A DNA stretch of 64,000 bases, from contig CAKRZO010000003.1 of the NCBI GenBank assembly GCA_934433135.1, positions 62,001 to 126,000 of the forward strand, given 5' to 3'. Source of the DNA: an uncultured Acetatifactor sp. Lineage in GTDB: Bacteria > Bacillota > Clostridia > Lachnospirales > Lachnospiraceae. The notes under the pieces are model-generated. The model made no database searches. It was given only the letters and a program-made list of their open reading frames with translations, and had not been told where the DNA came from. Of the stretch, positions 25,582 through 35,294 are shown one piece after another; position 1 is the stretch's first letter; each line of letters starts with the position of its first letter. A program made the translations under genes and the position numbers.

Positions 25582-26634
25582 TTATTTGGTCTGGTTATCT
25601 GCAGGACGTTGTTCCAGGATCCACCGGAGGATGTCCTGCATGATTTGGTCCCGGTCATCTTCATTCAAAATTTCATGGCGATCGCTCTCATAAAATTTCA
25701 GAGTAATGTTCTTTAATCCCGCAGCCTTTAAAGAATCATAGGCTCTTTTTACGCCTTTTTCGTATTCTCCCACCGGATCCTCACTGCCGGATACCATGTA
25801 AACCGGAAGTTCGGAAGGGATTTGGGAAAGATTATTCTTGTCCTGAATCCGGGAAATCAGTTCAAATAAGGTACGGAACCCGTTGACTGTAAAAGTAAAA
25901 CCGCACATGGGATCCCCATCGTACTTTCCTACATTCTCCGTATTACGGCTCAGCCACGCATTTGGCGACTGCGGATTTTCAATCTTTTTATTGTAGTTTC
26001 CGAAGGCAAGCTTATTGATAAGTTGCGCTCTGGAAGTATCTTTTCGGAAGAGGCGGTTCACGCCCGCCAGTACTTTGGAAACCTTTACCAATGCTTTCGG
26101 CTGCATACCGGTTCCCATAATCACTGCGCCGTCAATTCCCTTTCCGTAACGGTACAGATAATTTCTTAATATAAAGGAACCCATACTGTGCCCTAAGATA
26201 AAATAAGGTACTCCCGGGTAAAGCTGCTGGGTCATTTTTTTGAGCCTATGCACGTCTCTCACCACAACGGTAGCCGGATCGTTTTCACAAAAATAACCGG
26301 GGATTCCGTTTTCGCTGATGCTCTTCCCGTGCCCTAAATGATCTTCACCGGTTACAACAAAACCATTCTGCGTCATAAAAGAAGCAAATTCTTCATAACG
26401 CTCCACATACTCCGCCATTCCGTGAATAACCTGTAGCACAGCTACAGGTTGTAGCACGGCTACAGGTTGTAGCACGGCTACAGGTTGTAGCACGGCTACA
26501 GGTTGCAGCACGGCTACAGGTTGTAGCACAGCCGCGTCCTGTGCGGTTCCTACAGGTAAATCCGGTTCATATCTTACCGCATGGATCTTTGTTTTTCCAT
26601 CTCTGGAGTCAAAATAGAATTCTGTTTTTTTCAC
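25582..26634 (-). CDS. Alpha/beta hydrolase, lysophospholipase-like, with hexapeptide repeat
   Basis: The product, about 350 residues, is a Hydrolase_4 (monoacylglycerol lipase-like) serine hydrolase. It has QVIHGMAEYVERYEEFA with the oxyanion HG, GEDHLGHGKS, the nucleophile elbow LGHSMGS, Asp in VSGSEDPVG and His in ESDRHEI. Between the N-terminal FYFDSRDGKTKIHAVRYEP strand pair and the first core strand is an insertion of VAVLQP repeats encoded by an 18-bp minisatellite. I prefer the GTG at 26634, which follows GAGAGGG; an ATG at 26676 is only 2 nt from a GGGG. It follows the metG terminator and is probably separately expressed. Confidence 0.87.
   Translation of the reverse strand: MKKTEFYFDSRDGKTKIHAVRYEPDLPVGTAQDAAVLQPVAVLQPVAVLQPVAVLQPVAVLQPVAVLQVIHGMAEYVERYEEFASFMTQNGFVVTGEDHLGHGKSISENGIPGYFCENDPATVVVRDVHRLKKMTQQLYPGVPYFILGHSMGSFILRNYLYRYGKGIDGAVIMGTGMQPKALVKVSKVLAGVNRLFRKDTSRAQLINKLAFGNYNKKIENPQSPNAWLSRNTENVGKYDGDPMCGFTFTVNGFRTLFELISRIQDKNNLSQIPSELPVYMVSGSEDPVGEYEKGVKRAYDSLKAAGLKNITLKFYESDRHEILNEDDRDQIMQDILRWILEQRPADNQTK
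26441..26530 (-). repeat. 18-bp in-frame minisatellite (five units)
   Basis: Five near-identical 18-bp units, preceded by a partial one, encode VAVLQP repeats in the lipase-like protein. Each unit contains TGTAGC and GCTACA around a 3-nt centre, so the run can form serial small hairpins. Confidence 0.9.
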
Positions 26635-26693
26635 GCTTACCCTCTCTTTCCCGAAGTTCTGTTCCGCTCTTGCCATAGCCCCTTTGATACAAA

Positions 26694-26727
26694 ACCCGGA
26701 AAGGATCCTTTTGTTTCCTCTCCGGGT
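26694..26727 (-). terminator. Terminator after metG
   Basis: ACCCGGAGAGGA pairs with TCCTTTCCGGGT with one internal mismatch, and TTTTG follows on the minus strand. It lies 60 nt beyond the metG stop. Confidence 0.8.
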
Positions 26728-26786
26728 CTTTTTGATATCGCATCGTTTCCGTTCTCTGTAACTCTCCGGAAACTCTTTTTACACTT

Positions 26787-28799
26787 TTAGCAGATTTCAG
26801 CGCCGGACGGCATGGTCTTTTCCGGTGTCATCAAAGCCAGATTGCCCTGTGCATCTTCTGCACATAAAAGCATTCCCTCGCTTAAGACTCCGGCCAGTTT
26901 GGCAGGCTTTAAGTTCACCAGAACCATAACCTTCTTTCCCACCATTTCTTCCGGTGTATAATGCGCCTTGATTCCGGAGACAATCTGTTTTACCTGGCTT
27001 CCGATCCGTACCTTGCTGCAAAGCAGCTTTTTGGATTTGGGAACCGCTTCACAGGCAATAATTTCGCCTACCTGGAACTGCATTTTGGCAAAATCATCAT
27101 ACGTAATTTCTTCTTTTGCCGGAAGATCGATTCCTTCGCTTTGTGCCTCTTGGGAAGCTTCGTTCTCCTGCTTCCTGGGAGCCTCTGCCGCTTCCGCCTG
27201 CTTCTTTCTTTCCGCAAACATTTCCTGGGCTTTTTCTACAACTTCCTTTACATCCAGACGTGCAAAAAGGATTTCCGGTGTATCCGTTACCTGATTGCCG
27301 TCCGGATAAAGTCCGAACTGATCCAGCGTATCAAAGTCACGCAGACCGGTATTCAACTGGCGTACAATCTTTTCCGCCGTCTCGGGCATAAATGGCTGCA
27401 GCAGGGACGCACCGATTACAATGCTTTCCGTCAGGTTGTATAAAACACAGGAAAGACGATCCTTCCTCTCTTCTTCCTTCGCTAAAACCCAGGGCTGCGT
27501 TTCATCAATATATTTGTTGCAACGTTTAAACAATGCAAAGATTTCGGTAAGGCAGTCCGCCACGCGAAGCTCTTTCATTTTCTCTTTTGCCTTACCAAGC
27601 GTATTTACCGCTGTCTTCTTTAAATCTTCATCCATAGCGGTTTCTTCTGCACTAAGCGCACATTCCTTACGGGAAACCACTCCGCCGAAATACTTATTGC
27701 TCATGGAAATGGTACGGTTTACCAGATTACCCAAGATGTTAGCCAGATCGGAATTAAGCCGTTCCACCATCAGCTCCCAGGTTATGGTTCCGTCATTTTC
27801 AAAAGGCATCTCATGCAATACAAAATAACGTACGGCATCCACGCCGAAGAATCGGATCAGATCATCGGCATAGATCACATTGCCTTTGGACTTGCTCATC
27901 TTGCCGTCTCCCTGCAAAAGCCAAGGGTGGCCAAACACCTGCTTCGGCAGCTCTTCTCCTAATGCCATCAGGAAAATCGGCCAGTAAATCGTATGGAAAC
28001 GGATGATATCCTTACCGATCAGATGCAGATCTGCAGGCCAGTAGTGATGGAACTGTTCGCTGCTGTTGCCATCGGCATCGTATCCGATTCCGGTAATATA
28101 ATTTGTCAGCGCATCCAGCCACACATAAATGACATGCTTCTTGTCAAAATCTACGGGAATTCCCCACTTAAAGGAAGACCGGGAAACGCACAGATCCTGA
28201 AGACCGGGCAGAAGGAAATTGTTCATCATCTCATTCTTCCTGGATACCGGCTGGATAAATTCCGGATGAGTATTGATATGCTCAATTAACCGGTTTGCAT
28301 ATTTGCTCATTTTAAAGAAATAAGCCTCTTCTTTGGCCGGCTTTACTTCCCTGCCGCAGTCCGGACACTTTCCGTCCACCAACTGGGACTCTGTCCAGAA
28401 CGACTCACAGGGGGTACAATACATACCTTCATAGGCACCCTTATAAATGTCTCCCTGCTCGTAAAGCTTTTTAAAAATCTTCTGTACCTGCCTCTCATGA
28501 TACGGATCCGTTGTCCGGATAAACTTATCATAAGAAACATTCAGCTGATCGCACAGACTCCTGATCTGCGCCGCCACTTCATCCACAAATTCCTTGGGAG
28601 TGACACCTTTTTCCTGCGCCTTCAGCTCTATTTTCTGACCATGCTCATCCGTCCCGGTCTGAAAAAAGACTTCATATCCTTCTTTTCTCTTGAAACGGGC
28701 AATACTGTCTGCCAGCACAATCTCGTAATTATTACCGATATGAGGCTTGCCTGACGTATAGGCAATCGCCGTTGTAATATAATACTTTTCCTTCTCCAT
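26787..28799 (-). CDS. metG: Methionine-tRNA ligase
   Basis: The 670-residue enzyme charges tRNA(Met). HIGN, the HIGH-type motif, is at residues 20-23. The zinc-knuckle cysteines lie in CTPCESFW and CPDCG, and KMSKS lies in GKMSKSKGNVIYADD near residue 300. A C-terminal EMAP/Trbp111-type tRNA-binding domain (DFAKMQFQVGEIIACEAVP to the end) matches the long dimeric form. The linker before it is Lys/Glu/Gln-rich. It is monocistronic with its own promoter and terminator. No T-box leader was found. Confidence 0.97.
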   Translation of the reverse strand: MEKEKYYITTAIAYTSGKPHIGNNYEIVLADSIARFKRKEGYEVFFQTGTDEHGQKIELKAQEKGVTPKEFVDEVAAQIRSLCDQLNVSYDKFIRTTDPYHERQVQKIFKKLYEQGDIYKGAYEGMYCTPCESFWTESQLVDGKCPDCGREVKPAKEEAYFFKMSKYANRLIEHINTHPEFIQPVSRKNEMMNNFLLPGLQDLCVSRSSFKWGIPVDFDKKHVIYVWLDALTNYITGIGYDADGNSSEQFHHYWPADLHLIGKDIIRFHTIYWPIFLMALGEELPKQVFGHPWLLQGDGKMSKSKGNVIYADDLIRFFGVDAVRYFVLHEMPFENDGTITWELMVERLNSDLANILGNLVNRTISMSNKYFGGVVSRKECALSAEETAMDEDLKKTAVNTLGKAKEKMKELRVADCLTEIFALFKRCNKYIDETQPWVLAKEEERKDRLSCVLYNLTESIVIGASLLQPFMPETAEKIVRQLNTGLRDFDTLDQFGLYPDGNQVTDTPEILFARLDVKEVVEKAQEMFAERKKQAEAAEAPRKQENEASQEAQSEGIDLPAKEEITYDDFAKMQFQVGEIIACEAVPKSKKLLCSKVRIGSQVKQIVSGIKAHYTPEEMVGKKVMVLVNLKPAKLAGVLSEGMLLCAEDAQGNLALMTPEKTMPSGAEIC

Positions 28800-28845
28800 T
28801 TTCTATGTTCGTCCTCTCTTTTCTTAACTGCCTGTGTTACCTTCA

Positions 28846-28874
28846 GGATAACACAATTTACGATATATTGTCAA
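28846..28874 (-). promoter_or_regulatory. Promoter of metG
   Basis: A perfect TTGACA and a TTATCC are separated by 17 nt on the minus strand, about 45 nt before the start codon. The short leader leaves no room for a T-box. Confidence 0.65.
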
Positions 28875-28902
28875 GTTCAGCCGCGTTTTGTGCAGATGCC
28901 CA

Positions 28903-30246
28903 CTAAAAATAATTATATTTCTTCCTCTTCGCGATGAGAAAGGTAACGGAGAGCAGAAATGCGAAAACTTCCGCAGCTCCCAATGCCCACCAGATACCGT
29001 CCACATCCAGGAAAACGGGTAGTATCAGCACCGATGCCGTCTGAAATACCAGGGTACGCAAAAAGGAAATCGCCGCCGACACAGCCCCGTTGTTTAATGC
29101 CGTAAAAAAGGACGAAGCAAAGATATTAAAGCCTGTCAGCACAAAGGATACGGAAAAGAGGCGGAAAGCATGTTTGGTCAATGCAAAAAGCTCCGCATCA
29201 TATCCTACGAAAAGCTTTGAAAAAGCTCCCGAAAGCAGGAAGGCCAGGCAAGCCAGCACCACACCGCATCCAAGCATCAAAATGACGCTTTTCTTTAAAA
29301 TGCTTTTTAATTCCTCTGTATTCTGCGCTCCGTAATGATAGCCGGTAATGGGCGCGCTTCCGATGGCATAACCGATAAAAAGGGCAATGAAAATAAACTG
29401 CACGTACATCAGAACCCCGTAAGCAGACACACCGTTTTCTCCCGCATATTTCATCAACTGAAAATTGTAAAGCATGCTGACAACGGAAGAAGAAATGTTG
29501 CTCATCAACTCGGAAGAGCCATTTGCGCAGGCTTTTAAAATCGGTATCAGTTCCAGTCTGGTAAGCTTAAGCCTCAAAAGGCTCTTATTGGGTCTTACAA
29601 AATAAAGCAGAGGAAGCAGACCACCCACACACTGGCTGATTCCGGTAGCAATCGCAGCTCCTGCCACGCCCCATTGGAATCCGGCAATAAACAGGGCATC
29701 CAAGACCATATTCGTCACTCCGGCAACAACAGTAACCGCCAGTCCGAGTTTGGGTTTTTCCGCTGCAATCAAAAAACTCTGAAAGACATTCTGCAGCATA
29801 AAGGAGCAGGTAAATGCGATGACGATTCTACCGTAACGAACGCAGTCGTCCATCATGGCATCGGTTGCCCCCAGGAAATGCACCACAGGGCGGATAAAAA
29901 TCACACCTGTTATAGTGAGAAAAGCTCCCAGCAGCAGCGTTACGATCACCATCATGGAAAAATAACGGTTAGCCAGTTCCTTTTTGCCTTCTCCCATGAC
30001 CATCGTCACCAGAGCGGTACCGCCGGTACCGATCATAAATCCCATGCCGCCTAAGACCATAATAAAAGGCATTACCAGATTGATAGCAGCAAAAGATGTC
30101 TTTCCTACAAAATTAGACACAAACAAACCATCCACCACGCCGTAAATGGATGTAAAAATCATCATAATAACAGAAGGGAATACAAATCGTATCAGCCTTT
30201 GATAAGTAAAATGATCCGATAATTGCAAAGCTGTCTTCTTTTTCAT
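28903..30246 (-). CDS. MATE-family efflux transporter
   Basis: This 447-residue membrane protein has 12 predicted hydrophobic segments in two similar halves. Its family patterns include FVSNFVGKTSFAAINLVMP, GTGGTALVTMVMGEGKKE and PITGYHYGAQN. MATE proteins export cationic drugs or metabolites using a sodium or proton gradient; the substrate is not predictable. The start lies 26 nt from the stop of the preceding minus-strand gene, so the two are probably cotranscribed. Confidence 0.92.
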   Translation of the reverse strand: MKKKTALQLSDHFTYQRLIRFVFPSVIMMIFTSIYGVVDGLFVSNFVGKTSFAAINLVMPFIMVLGGMGFMIGTGGTALVTMVMGEGKKELANRYFSMMVIVTLLLGAFLTITGVIFIRPVVHFLGATDAMMDDCVRYGRIVIAFTCSFMLQNVFQSFLIAAEKPKLGLAVTVVAGVTNMVLDALFIAGFQWGVAGAAIATGISQCVGGLLPLLYFVRPNKSLLRLKLTRLELIPILKACANGSSELMSNISSSVVSMLYNFQLMKYAGENGVSAYGVLMYVQFIFIALFIGYAIGSAPITGYHYGAQNTEELKSILKKSVILMLGCGVVLACLAFLLSGAFSKLFVGYDAELFALTKHAFRLFSVSFVLTGFNIFASSFFTALNNGAVSAAISFLRTLVFQTASVLILPVFLDVDGIWWALGAAEVFAFLLSVTFLIAKRKKYNYF

Positions 30247-30271
30247 CTCTTCTTTTATGCAGGGCTTTTAC

Positions 30272-30832
30272 TTAATACACATTTCTGCACTTTCGCCAGC
30301 CCTTGCTTCCATCCTCCCATTCTTTAAAATGCTCATTCATCAACTCTCCCCAGTTGCTTAAACACGGAGCATATTTCTTTCCTTCGATTTCCGTCCAGGC
30401 AACCTTCTCCGTCGGAAATTCCGTATACATAATCAGCTGATTGCCGAATAAATAAATCGATCCGTATCGATCGCTTCCTACAGGGTTGTTTTGCTGAAAC
30501 TCCTGATGATAGCAGACATAAGAGGCGACTTTTTCCGGATGAAGAAAATTAATCCGGAAGAAAGGTTCCTTATTCGGTTCCTTCCGCTCCCATTTTTCAT
30601 CATCTTCGCAGGAAAAATAGTGAAAAATCTCCGGCATTCGAAACCACATGCTGCCATCCGGAAATTCCTTTAAGCTTCCGTCCGCTACGGCATCCGGAGG
30701 AAGCTCCATTCTGCTTTCATAATATAAAAAAGCCATATTTTCAAAATAAGCCACAGATGCTGTAACGACCTTCGCTTCCGGTCTGATCTTCAGTTCCTCT
30801 TTCGGATATCCGCAATACATAAAACGATACAA
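30272..30832 (-). CDS. Protein of unknown function upstream of the MATE gene
   Basis: I do not recognise this soluble product of about 186 residues. It has no signal peptide or membrane helix and is rich in aromatic residues (YRFMYCGYPKEELKIRPE, FPDGSMWFRMPEIFHYF, YGSIYLFGNQLIMYTEF). I propose a TTG start at 30832, because AGGAGG lies 9 nt upstream; the ATG at 30865 has no site and an ATG 12 nt further in is too far. It is probably cotranscribed with the MATE exporter gene downstream and could be its accessory, but nothing proves that. Confidence 0.6.
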   Translation of the reverse strand: MYRFMYCGYPKEELKIRPEAKVVTASVAYFENMAFLYYESRMELPPDAVADGSLKEFPDGSMWFRMPEIFHYFSCEDDEKWERKEPNKEPFFRINFLHPEKVASYVCYHQEFQQNNPVGSDRYGSIYLFGNQLIMYTEFPTEKVAWTEIEGKKYAPCLSNWGELMNEHFKEWEDGSKGWRKCRNVY

Positions 30833-30941
30833 TTTAAAGCTCCTCCTGTTTCCCGTAAATGTCATGTCACTAACTATAACACATTATCGGGAAAAAGAGA
30901 AGCTTCTTCTTACGAAAATCTTTCTGAAATTATGCTTGAAA

Positions 30942-33239
30942 TTATGCTTTCTTTTTGTATTCCGCTGCTGTCATTCCTTCGTATTTCTTAAATAACCGGG
31001 TCAGCGTGATGCTGTTATTGCATCCTACCTTTGCACTGATAACCTCCACGGTCAGGTTCGTCTCATCTAACAGCTTCTTGGCACGGGCTAACCGCAATCT
31101 ATGGATATAATCCAACGGGGACATTCCCGTTTTTTCTTTAAAAAAGGTGGACAGATAGGAAACGTTCATCCGAAAAGCCTCTGCAATCTGACTGTTGCTT
31201 AAATTGGGATCTGAAGCATGCTGCTCAATGTATTCTTTGATCTGCTCCGCAATATAATCTTTCTTCTGGCCTCTGGCCTTGGCTGCTTCCGCACAAATGA
31301 CACCGATCCGCTCCTTCAAAAGCTCTTTTCCTTCTCTGGAAGCAATCTGCAGACTCATCTCTTCCAAAAGCTTCTGCATATCCGGAAATTCCACTTTCTC
31401 CCGCAGCTCATTTTCCGCGCGGAGCACACTGGCCGTCAGATTCCACATCAGACAGCTGCGTAGCTGTTCGGAGCCGTTGGCCGTCTCAATGTTTTTTTCA
31501 TAGATCTCCTCAAACAGCTTCTGAGCAGCATCCTTTTTCCCTTCACAGATCCAGCGGATCAGCGCTGCCTCGTTTTCCATGGAATACAGATATCCCATCC
31601 GTGTCTGCCGGATCATTTCCATGTAGCTTAATACCGGCTCTTTTCCTTTTAACAGCTGATACTCCATGACTCTGGAAGCTTCCGAATAGGCTGTCTGCAG
31701 GGAAAAAATATGGCTGTGGATATCGCTGATGGCAATTCTTTGAAAAACCGGACGGTTGGGATAGGTTTTCTCCGCTTCCATCCTGGCCAGTCTTGCCGTT
31801 TTTTCCCGGCAGGTTTCCTTTTCCAGCTTACCGAAATCCACAATGCATACAATCTTTTCTTCCAGATTCAGAATCTCATAGGTAAATTCCTGTTCACAAA
31901 CCTCGGAAAGCACCGTCACCACTGCTTTTTTCATCTGTTCGATATTCCGGTGGCCATCTTCTTTCCTCTCTTCGTCTGAGAAAGGATCAAAGCGATCCGC
32001 CGCAAAAAGAATTACCGCAAAATTGCCGATGGCATAGGAGACTCCGTTTTTTTCAAAGACCCTTACCGCGTCCTCAGGTCGGATCCTTCCCCGCAGCGCA
32101 GCCGTAATCAGAAGTTCCTTCTTCATACTGTCCACACTGGTCAGCTGTTTTTGCATCGCATCATATTCCTGTACGATATTTTCTACAGCAGCCATTACTT
32201 CTTTATTTCGGAAACGCTGATTCTGCGGATTCTCCTCCAACTTCTGACTGACAAGTTTCTGCATCCTCCCCCAGGTTCTCTGTTTTGCCATCGCAAAAAT
32301 GATGCAGAAGGCCATTCCTGTAAGAATGCACAGAGCAAGCGCGAATAAAAACAGGAACAGACTTTTTAAAGCTCTCTTCCAGAATTCTTTGTAGGGAATC
32401 AGGGAAATTATTTTAAACCCGCTCCTGGTAGATTCGATACAGGAAGCCATCATGCGCTTCCCATTTGCCGTAATCGTCTGATACCCTGTTCCTCCTTTCA
32501 TCCGGCTTATGATCTCTTCCCTGTCAAAGTCTTCCAGACCGCGGCTTACCAGAACCTGATCCTGCAGATCGGTAAGGAGAATGGTACTGTTTTTCATATC
32601 ATCCAGATAGCTGAGTGTATTTTGCAAATATTCCTGACTCAATTCCAGGATCACATTCATCTTCATTGCACCGCTGCGTATCGGCAGAGAACTGATTTTT
32701 GCCACCGGTCCGTCAGCTGACTTCTGAAGAAATATCGAAGCGTTTCGCCGGTTTAAGAGAACATTCCATTCTTCCTCCATATAGCCGCAGGCTTTTCCGA
32801 TCCTCTCATATCCGCTTTCCCAATCCATATAGGCATTGCCTGCTGTAATAAGTCTCTTATTCCCCGGAAAATAAACATACCAGGAAGCCAGCCAGTTGCT
32901 GCTTCCCACATAAGCAGACACCTCCTGTGCCGCTCTTACCAGGAGGAAACGTCCTTCGGCATCCAAGGGATCTTCTGCTCTGGAGGCTTCTTTCACGCTC
33001 TGATTATTCTGTATCCGGTATTCCAACAGAACAGACTCTTCATAGACACGTTCCAGTTCCGAGTTGACTACTTGCAGAGCAGCCGTATTGGCTTCTTTGG
33101 TCTCTGTCCATACGACAAAACAAGTGTACAGGAAGAAAACGGAACAGATCACTATCGGTATGATCAATATCACCAGATAGGATCCGAACCATTCCTTAAT
33201 ATCCTGTACACTCCATCCATTTCGCTTTTTCTGAACCAT
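30942..33239 (-). CDS. Membrane sensor with AraC-type output domain
   Basis: The 765-residue product combines an extracellular Cache-like sensor between two membrane helices (near residues 20-45 and 285-315) with a cytoplasmic linker and a C-terminal AraC double HTH (NLSNSQIAEAFRMNVSYLSTFFKEKTG, then MTAAEYKKKA). Such one-protein regulators sit beside CUT1 operons in Firmicutes and activate them. The ATG follows GGGAGG. It is the last gene of the lyase and transporter cluster, 52 nt after a permease gene with a hairpin between, so it may be made at a lower level than the transporter. Confidence 0.9.
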   Translation of the reverse strand: MVQKKRNGWSVQDIKEWFGSYLVILIIPIVICSVFFLYTCFVVWTETKEANTAALQVVNSELERVYEESVLLEYRIQNNQSVKEASRAEDPLDAEGRFLLVRAAQEVSAYVGSSNWLASWYVYFPGNKRLITAGNAYMDWESGYERIGKACGYMEEEWNVLLNRRNASIFLQKSADGPVAKISSLPIRSGAMKMNVILELSQEYLQNTLSYLDDMKNSTILLTDLQDQVLVSRGLEDFDREEIISRMKGGTGYQTITANGKRMMASCIESTRSGFKIISLIPYKEFWKRALKSLFLFLFALALCILTGMAFCIIFAMAKQRTWGRMQKLVSQKLEENPQNQRFRNKEVMAAVENIVQEYDAMQKQLTSVDSMKKELLITAALRGRIRPEDAVRVFEKNGVSYAIGNFAVILFAADRFDPFSDEERKEDGHRNIEQMKKAVVTVLSEVCEQEFTYEILNLEEKIVCIVDFGKLEKETCREKTARLARMEAEKTYPNRPVFQRIAISDIHSHIFSLQTAYSEASRVMEYQLLKGKEPVLSYMEMIRQTRMGYLYSMENEAALIRWICEGKKDAAQKLFEEIYEKNIETANGSEQLRSCLMWNLTASVLRAENELREKVEFPDMQKLLEEMSLQIASREGKELLKERIGVICAEAAKARGQKKDYIAEQIKEYIEQHASDPNLSNSQIAEAFRMNVSYLSTFFKEKTGMSPLDYIHRLRLARAKKLLDETNLTVEVISAKVGCNNSITLTRLFKKYEGMTAAEYKKKA

Positions 33240-33255
33240 AGTCCTCCCGACTCCC

Positions 33256-33289
33256 GCGCCGGTTCAAAGACGCTTTTCGTCTCTGGCGC
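33256..33289 (-). promoter_or_regulatory. Hairpin between permease and regulator genes
   Basis: GCGCC pairs with GGCGC and, inside it, AGACG pairs with CGTCT. No T run follows, so it is more likely an intercistronic attenuator or stability element than a full terminator. Confidence 0.5.
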
Positions 33290-33291
33290 AC

Positions 33292-34185
33292 CTAACCTTT
33301 CACTGCACCGACCATGACGCCTTTTACAAAATACTTCTGTACGAAAGGATAAATCAACAATATGGGAACTGTTGCCACCATGATTGTCGCATATTTGATG
33401 CTTTCTCCGATCGCCACCGCATTGCCGGACTCACCTGCCGTCATCTCAGAAGTACTGTTAATAATTAAGATTTCCCGCAGAATAACCTGCAGCGGATATT
33501 TTGCTCTGTCCGTCAGATATATACTTGCTTCAAACCAGGCATTCCAGTAACTTACCGCATAGAACAGGATGATAACTGCCATGGAAGGCAGCGCCACCGG
33601 AATAATGATTTTCAGAAGGATCGTCAGATCCCTGGCCCCGTCAATCTTGGCGGATTCCTCCAAAGAATCCGGAATGGCCTCAAATCCCGTACGCATGACA
33701 ATCAGATTATAGGTTGTTACCAATGCCGGCAGGATCAGCACCAGTCTGTTATTTCCCAAATGCAGCCAGTTATTTAAAAGGATGTAATTCGGGATCAGCC
33801 CGCCGCTGAAATACATTGTAAAAATCATCAGAAACATCATTGCTTTCTGGAAAGGGAAAGGCTTCCTGGACATAACGTAAGCGCCGAGAGCGGTCATCAT
33901 GGTGCTGCACAAGGTTCCCACAACCACAATCACAATGGTATTAAGGTATCCGCTGATCAGATTGGGGTTCTTTGCTACCATTCGGTATGCATCCCAGTTA
34001 AAGTCAAGCGGTAACAGCAGCATTCCCTGGTGCGCCACAAGACGGTCGGAATTACTGAAGGATGCCATTGCCACGTACCAGAACGGATAAAGCATGATGA
34101 CAATAACAAATAACATAAAGATGGTGTTTATAATTTCAAAGGCAACGTCGCCGCGCCTTATTTTTTTCCTTTTAACTGCCTTCAT
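33292..34185 (-). CDS. CUT1 ABC permease (LplC/YtcP type)
   Basis: This 297-residue membrane protein is the second permease of the transporter. It has six hydrophobic segments and the EAA loop (SLEESAKIDGARDLTILLKIIIPVALPSM). Its C-terminal QKYFVKGVMVGAVKG is nearly the same as in the permease at 10393. The ATG follows AAGGAGG and the upstream permease gene ends 10 nt before it. Confidence 0.94.
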   Translation of the reverse strand: MKAVKRKKIRRGDVAFEIINTIFMLFVIVIMLYPFWYVAMASFSNSDRLVAHQGMLLLPLDFNWDAYRMVAKNPNLISGYLNTIVIVVVGTLCSTMMTALGAYVMSRKPFPFQKAMMFLMIFTMYFSGGLIPNYILLNNWLHLGNNRLVLILPALVTTYNLIVMRTGFEAIPDSLEESAKIDGARDLTILLKIIIPVALPSMAVIILFYAVSYWNAWFEASIYLTDRAKYPLQVILREILIINSTSEMTAGESGNAVAIGESIKYATIMVATVPILLIYPFVQKYFVKGVMVGAVKG

Positions 34186-34195
34186 CGTTTCCTCC

Positions 34196-35113
34196 TTACC
34201 ACAATCCGCTACCGTTTAATTTTTTACAGATCTTGTTACCCGCCACAACCAGTATCAGATTAATCACGGAAGAGAACAGACCCACTGCCGTGGAGTAACT
34301 GTATTGGGGATAGTTTGCCGCCAGTCCCATACGGTATACATAACTGGAAATAACATCCGCGCTTTCCATATTTGCCGTATTGGACAACAACAGGATCTTT
34401 TCGTAACCGACACTCAAAACCTGCCCCAGCTTTATGATAAACATAATGGTAATGGTAGGCAAAATACCCGGTAAGGTAATATAACGTATTTTGGCAAATC
34501 GTCCTGCTCCATCCAGCTCGGCCGCCTCATACTGTTCCTGATCGATACTGGCAAGAGCCGAAAGATAAACAATACTGTTCCATCCCACTGTCTGCCAGAT
34601 TCCGCTGCCTACATGTATTGTACGATAATAATCCGGATTCATCAACAGATTTTTCTGCGGAATTCCGAAAAAATGAAGAAAATAGGTAATAATTCCTTCT
34701 GAATCCAGAAATTCTTTCAGCATACCGCAAATAACAACCAAAGATACAAAGTGCGGAAGATAGCTGACTGTCTGAACCAGCCGTTTAAACTTCATACTGC
34801 GGATTTCATTAATCAGCAAAGCCAGAAGAATTGCCGCAGGCATGCTGAAAATAATATTATAGACACTGATCAACAAAGTATTGCGTAGCAACCTGAAAAA
34901 ATAAGGATCTTTGAAGAAACGGATAAAATGTTTTGCGCCTACCCATTTGCTTCCCCAGAATCCGCTTGCCGGTTTAAAATCCATAAAAGCAATCAAACTG
35001 CCGTACATCGTACCGTACCGGAAAATGATATAAAATACTATCACCGGCAAAATCATCAGATAGAGCTGCCTGCTCTTTTTCATATCACTTTTGAGCTTGT
35101 TCCATTTATTCAT
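34196..35113 (-). CDS. CUT1 ABC permease (LplB type)
   Basis: This 305-residue membrane protein is the first permease of the second CUT1 system. It has SRQLYLMILPVIVFYIIFRYGTM as first helix and the EAA loop (QYEAAELDGAGRFAKIRYITLPGILPT). I chose the ATG at 35113, spaced 7 nt from GGAAAG; a GTG 6 nt upstream is also open. A 230-nt gap with three hairpins separates it from the binding-protein gene upstream. Confidence 0.93.
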   Translation of the reverse strand: MNKWNKLKSDMKKSRQLYLMILPVIVFYIIFRYGTMYGSLIAFMDFKPASGFWGSKWVGAKHFIRFFKDPYFFRLLRNTLLISVYNIIFSMPAAILLALLINEIRSMKFKRLVQTVSYLPHFVSLVVICGMLKEFLDSEGIITYFLHFFGIPQKNLLMNPDYYRTIHVGSGIWQTVGWNSIVYLSALASIDQEQYEAAELDGAGRFAKIRYITLPGILPTITIMFIIKLGQVLSVGYEKILLLSNTANMESADVISSYVYRMGLAANYPQYSYSTAVGLFSSVINLILVVAGNKICKKLNGSGLW

Positions 35114-35294
35114 CTGCACTCTTTCCTATCTTGTACTCTCTCTTCTGCCCCAAACACCCTTTTCTATTTTCGGATGCCCTTACACCTTCAATACTTTCTT
35201 CCATACTTTGGGTTCCCTTACACAAAAGAAAATCTGAATCGTTCTACACTTTGGGAGGCCTTACACGATTCCGCATAAGGCCACCCACTATAAA

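Noticed and set aside
26441..26530. Possible CRISPR or operator array
   Set aside because: The 18-bp units are contiguous and in frame inside a hydrolase gene, so they are a coding minisatellite.
28800..28902. Possible T-box riboswitch in front of metG
   Set aside because: The promoter lies about 45 nt before the start codon, which leaves no room, and no T-box sequence is present.
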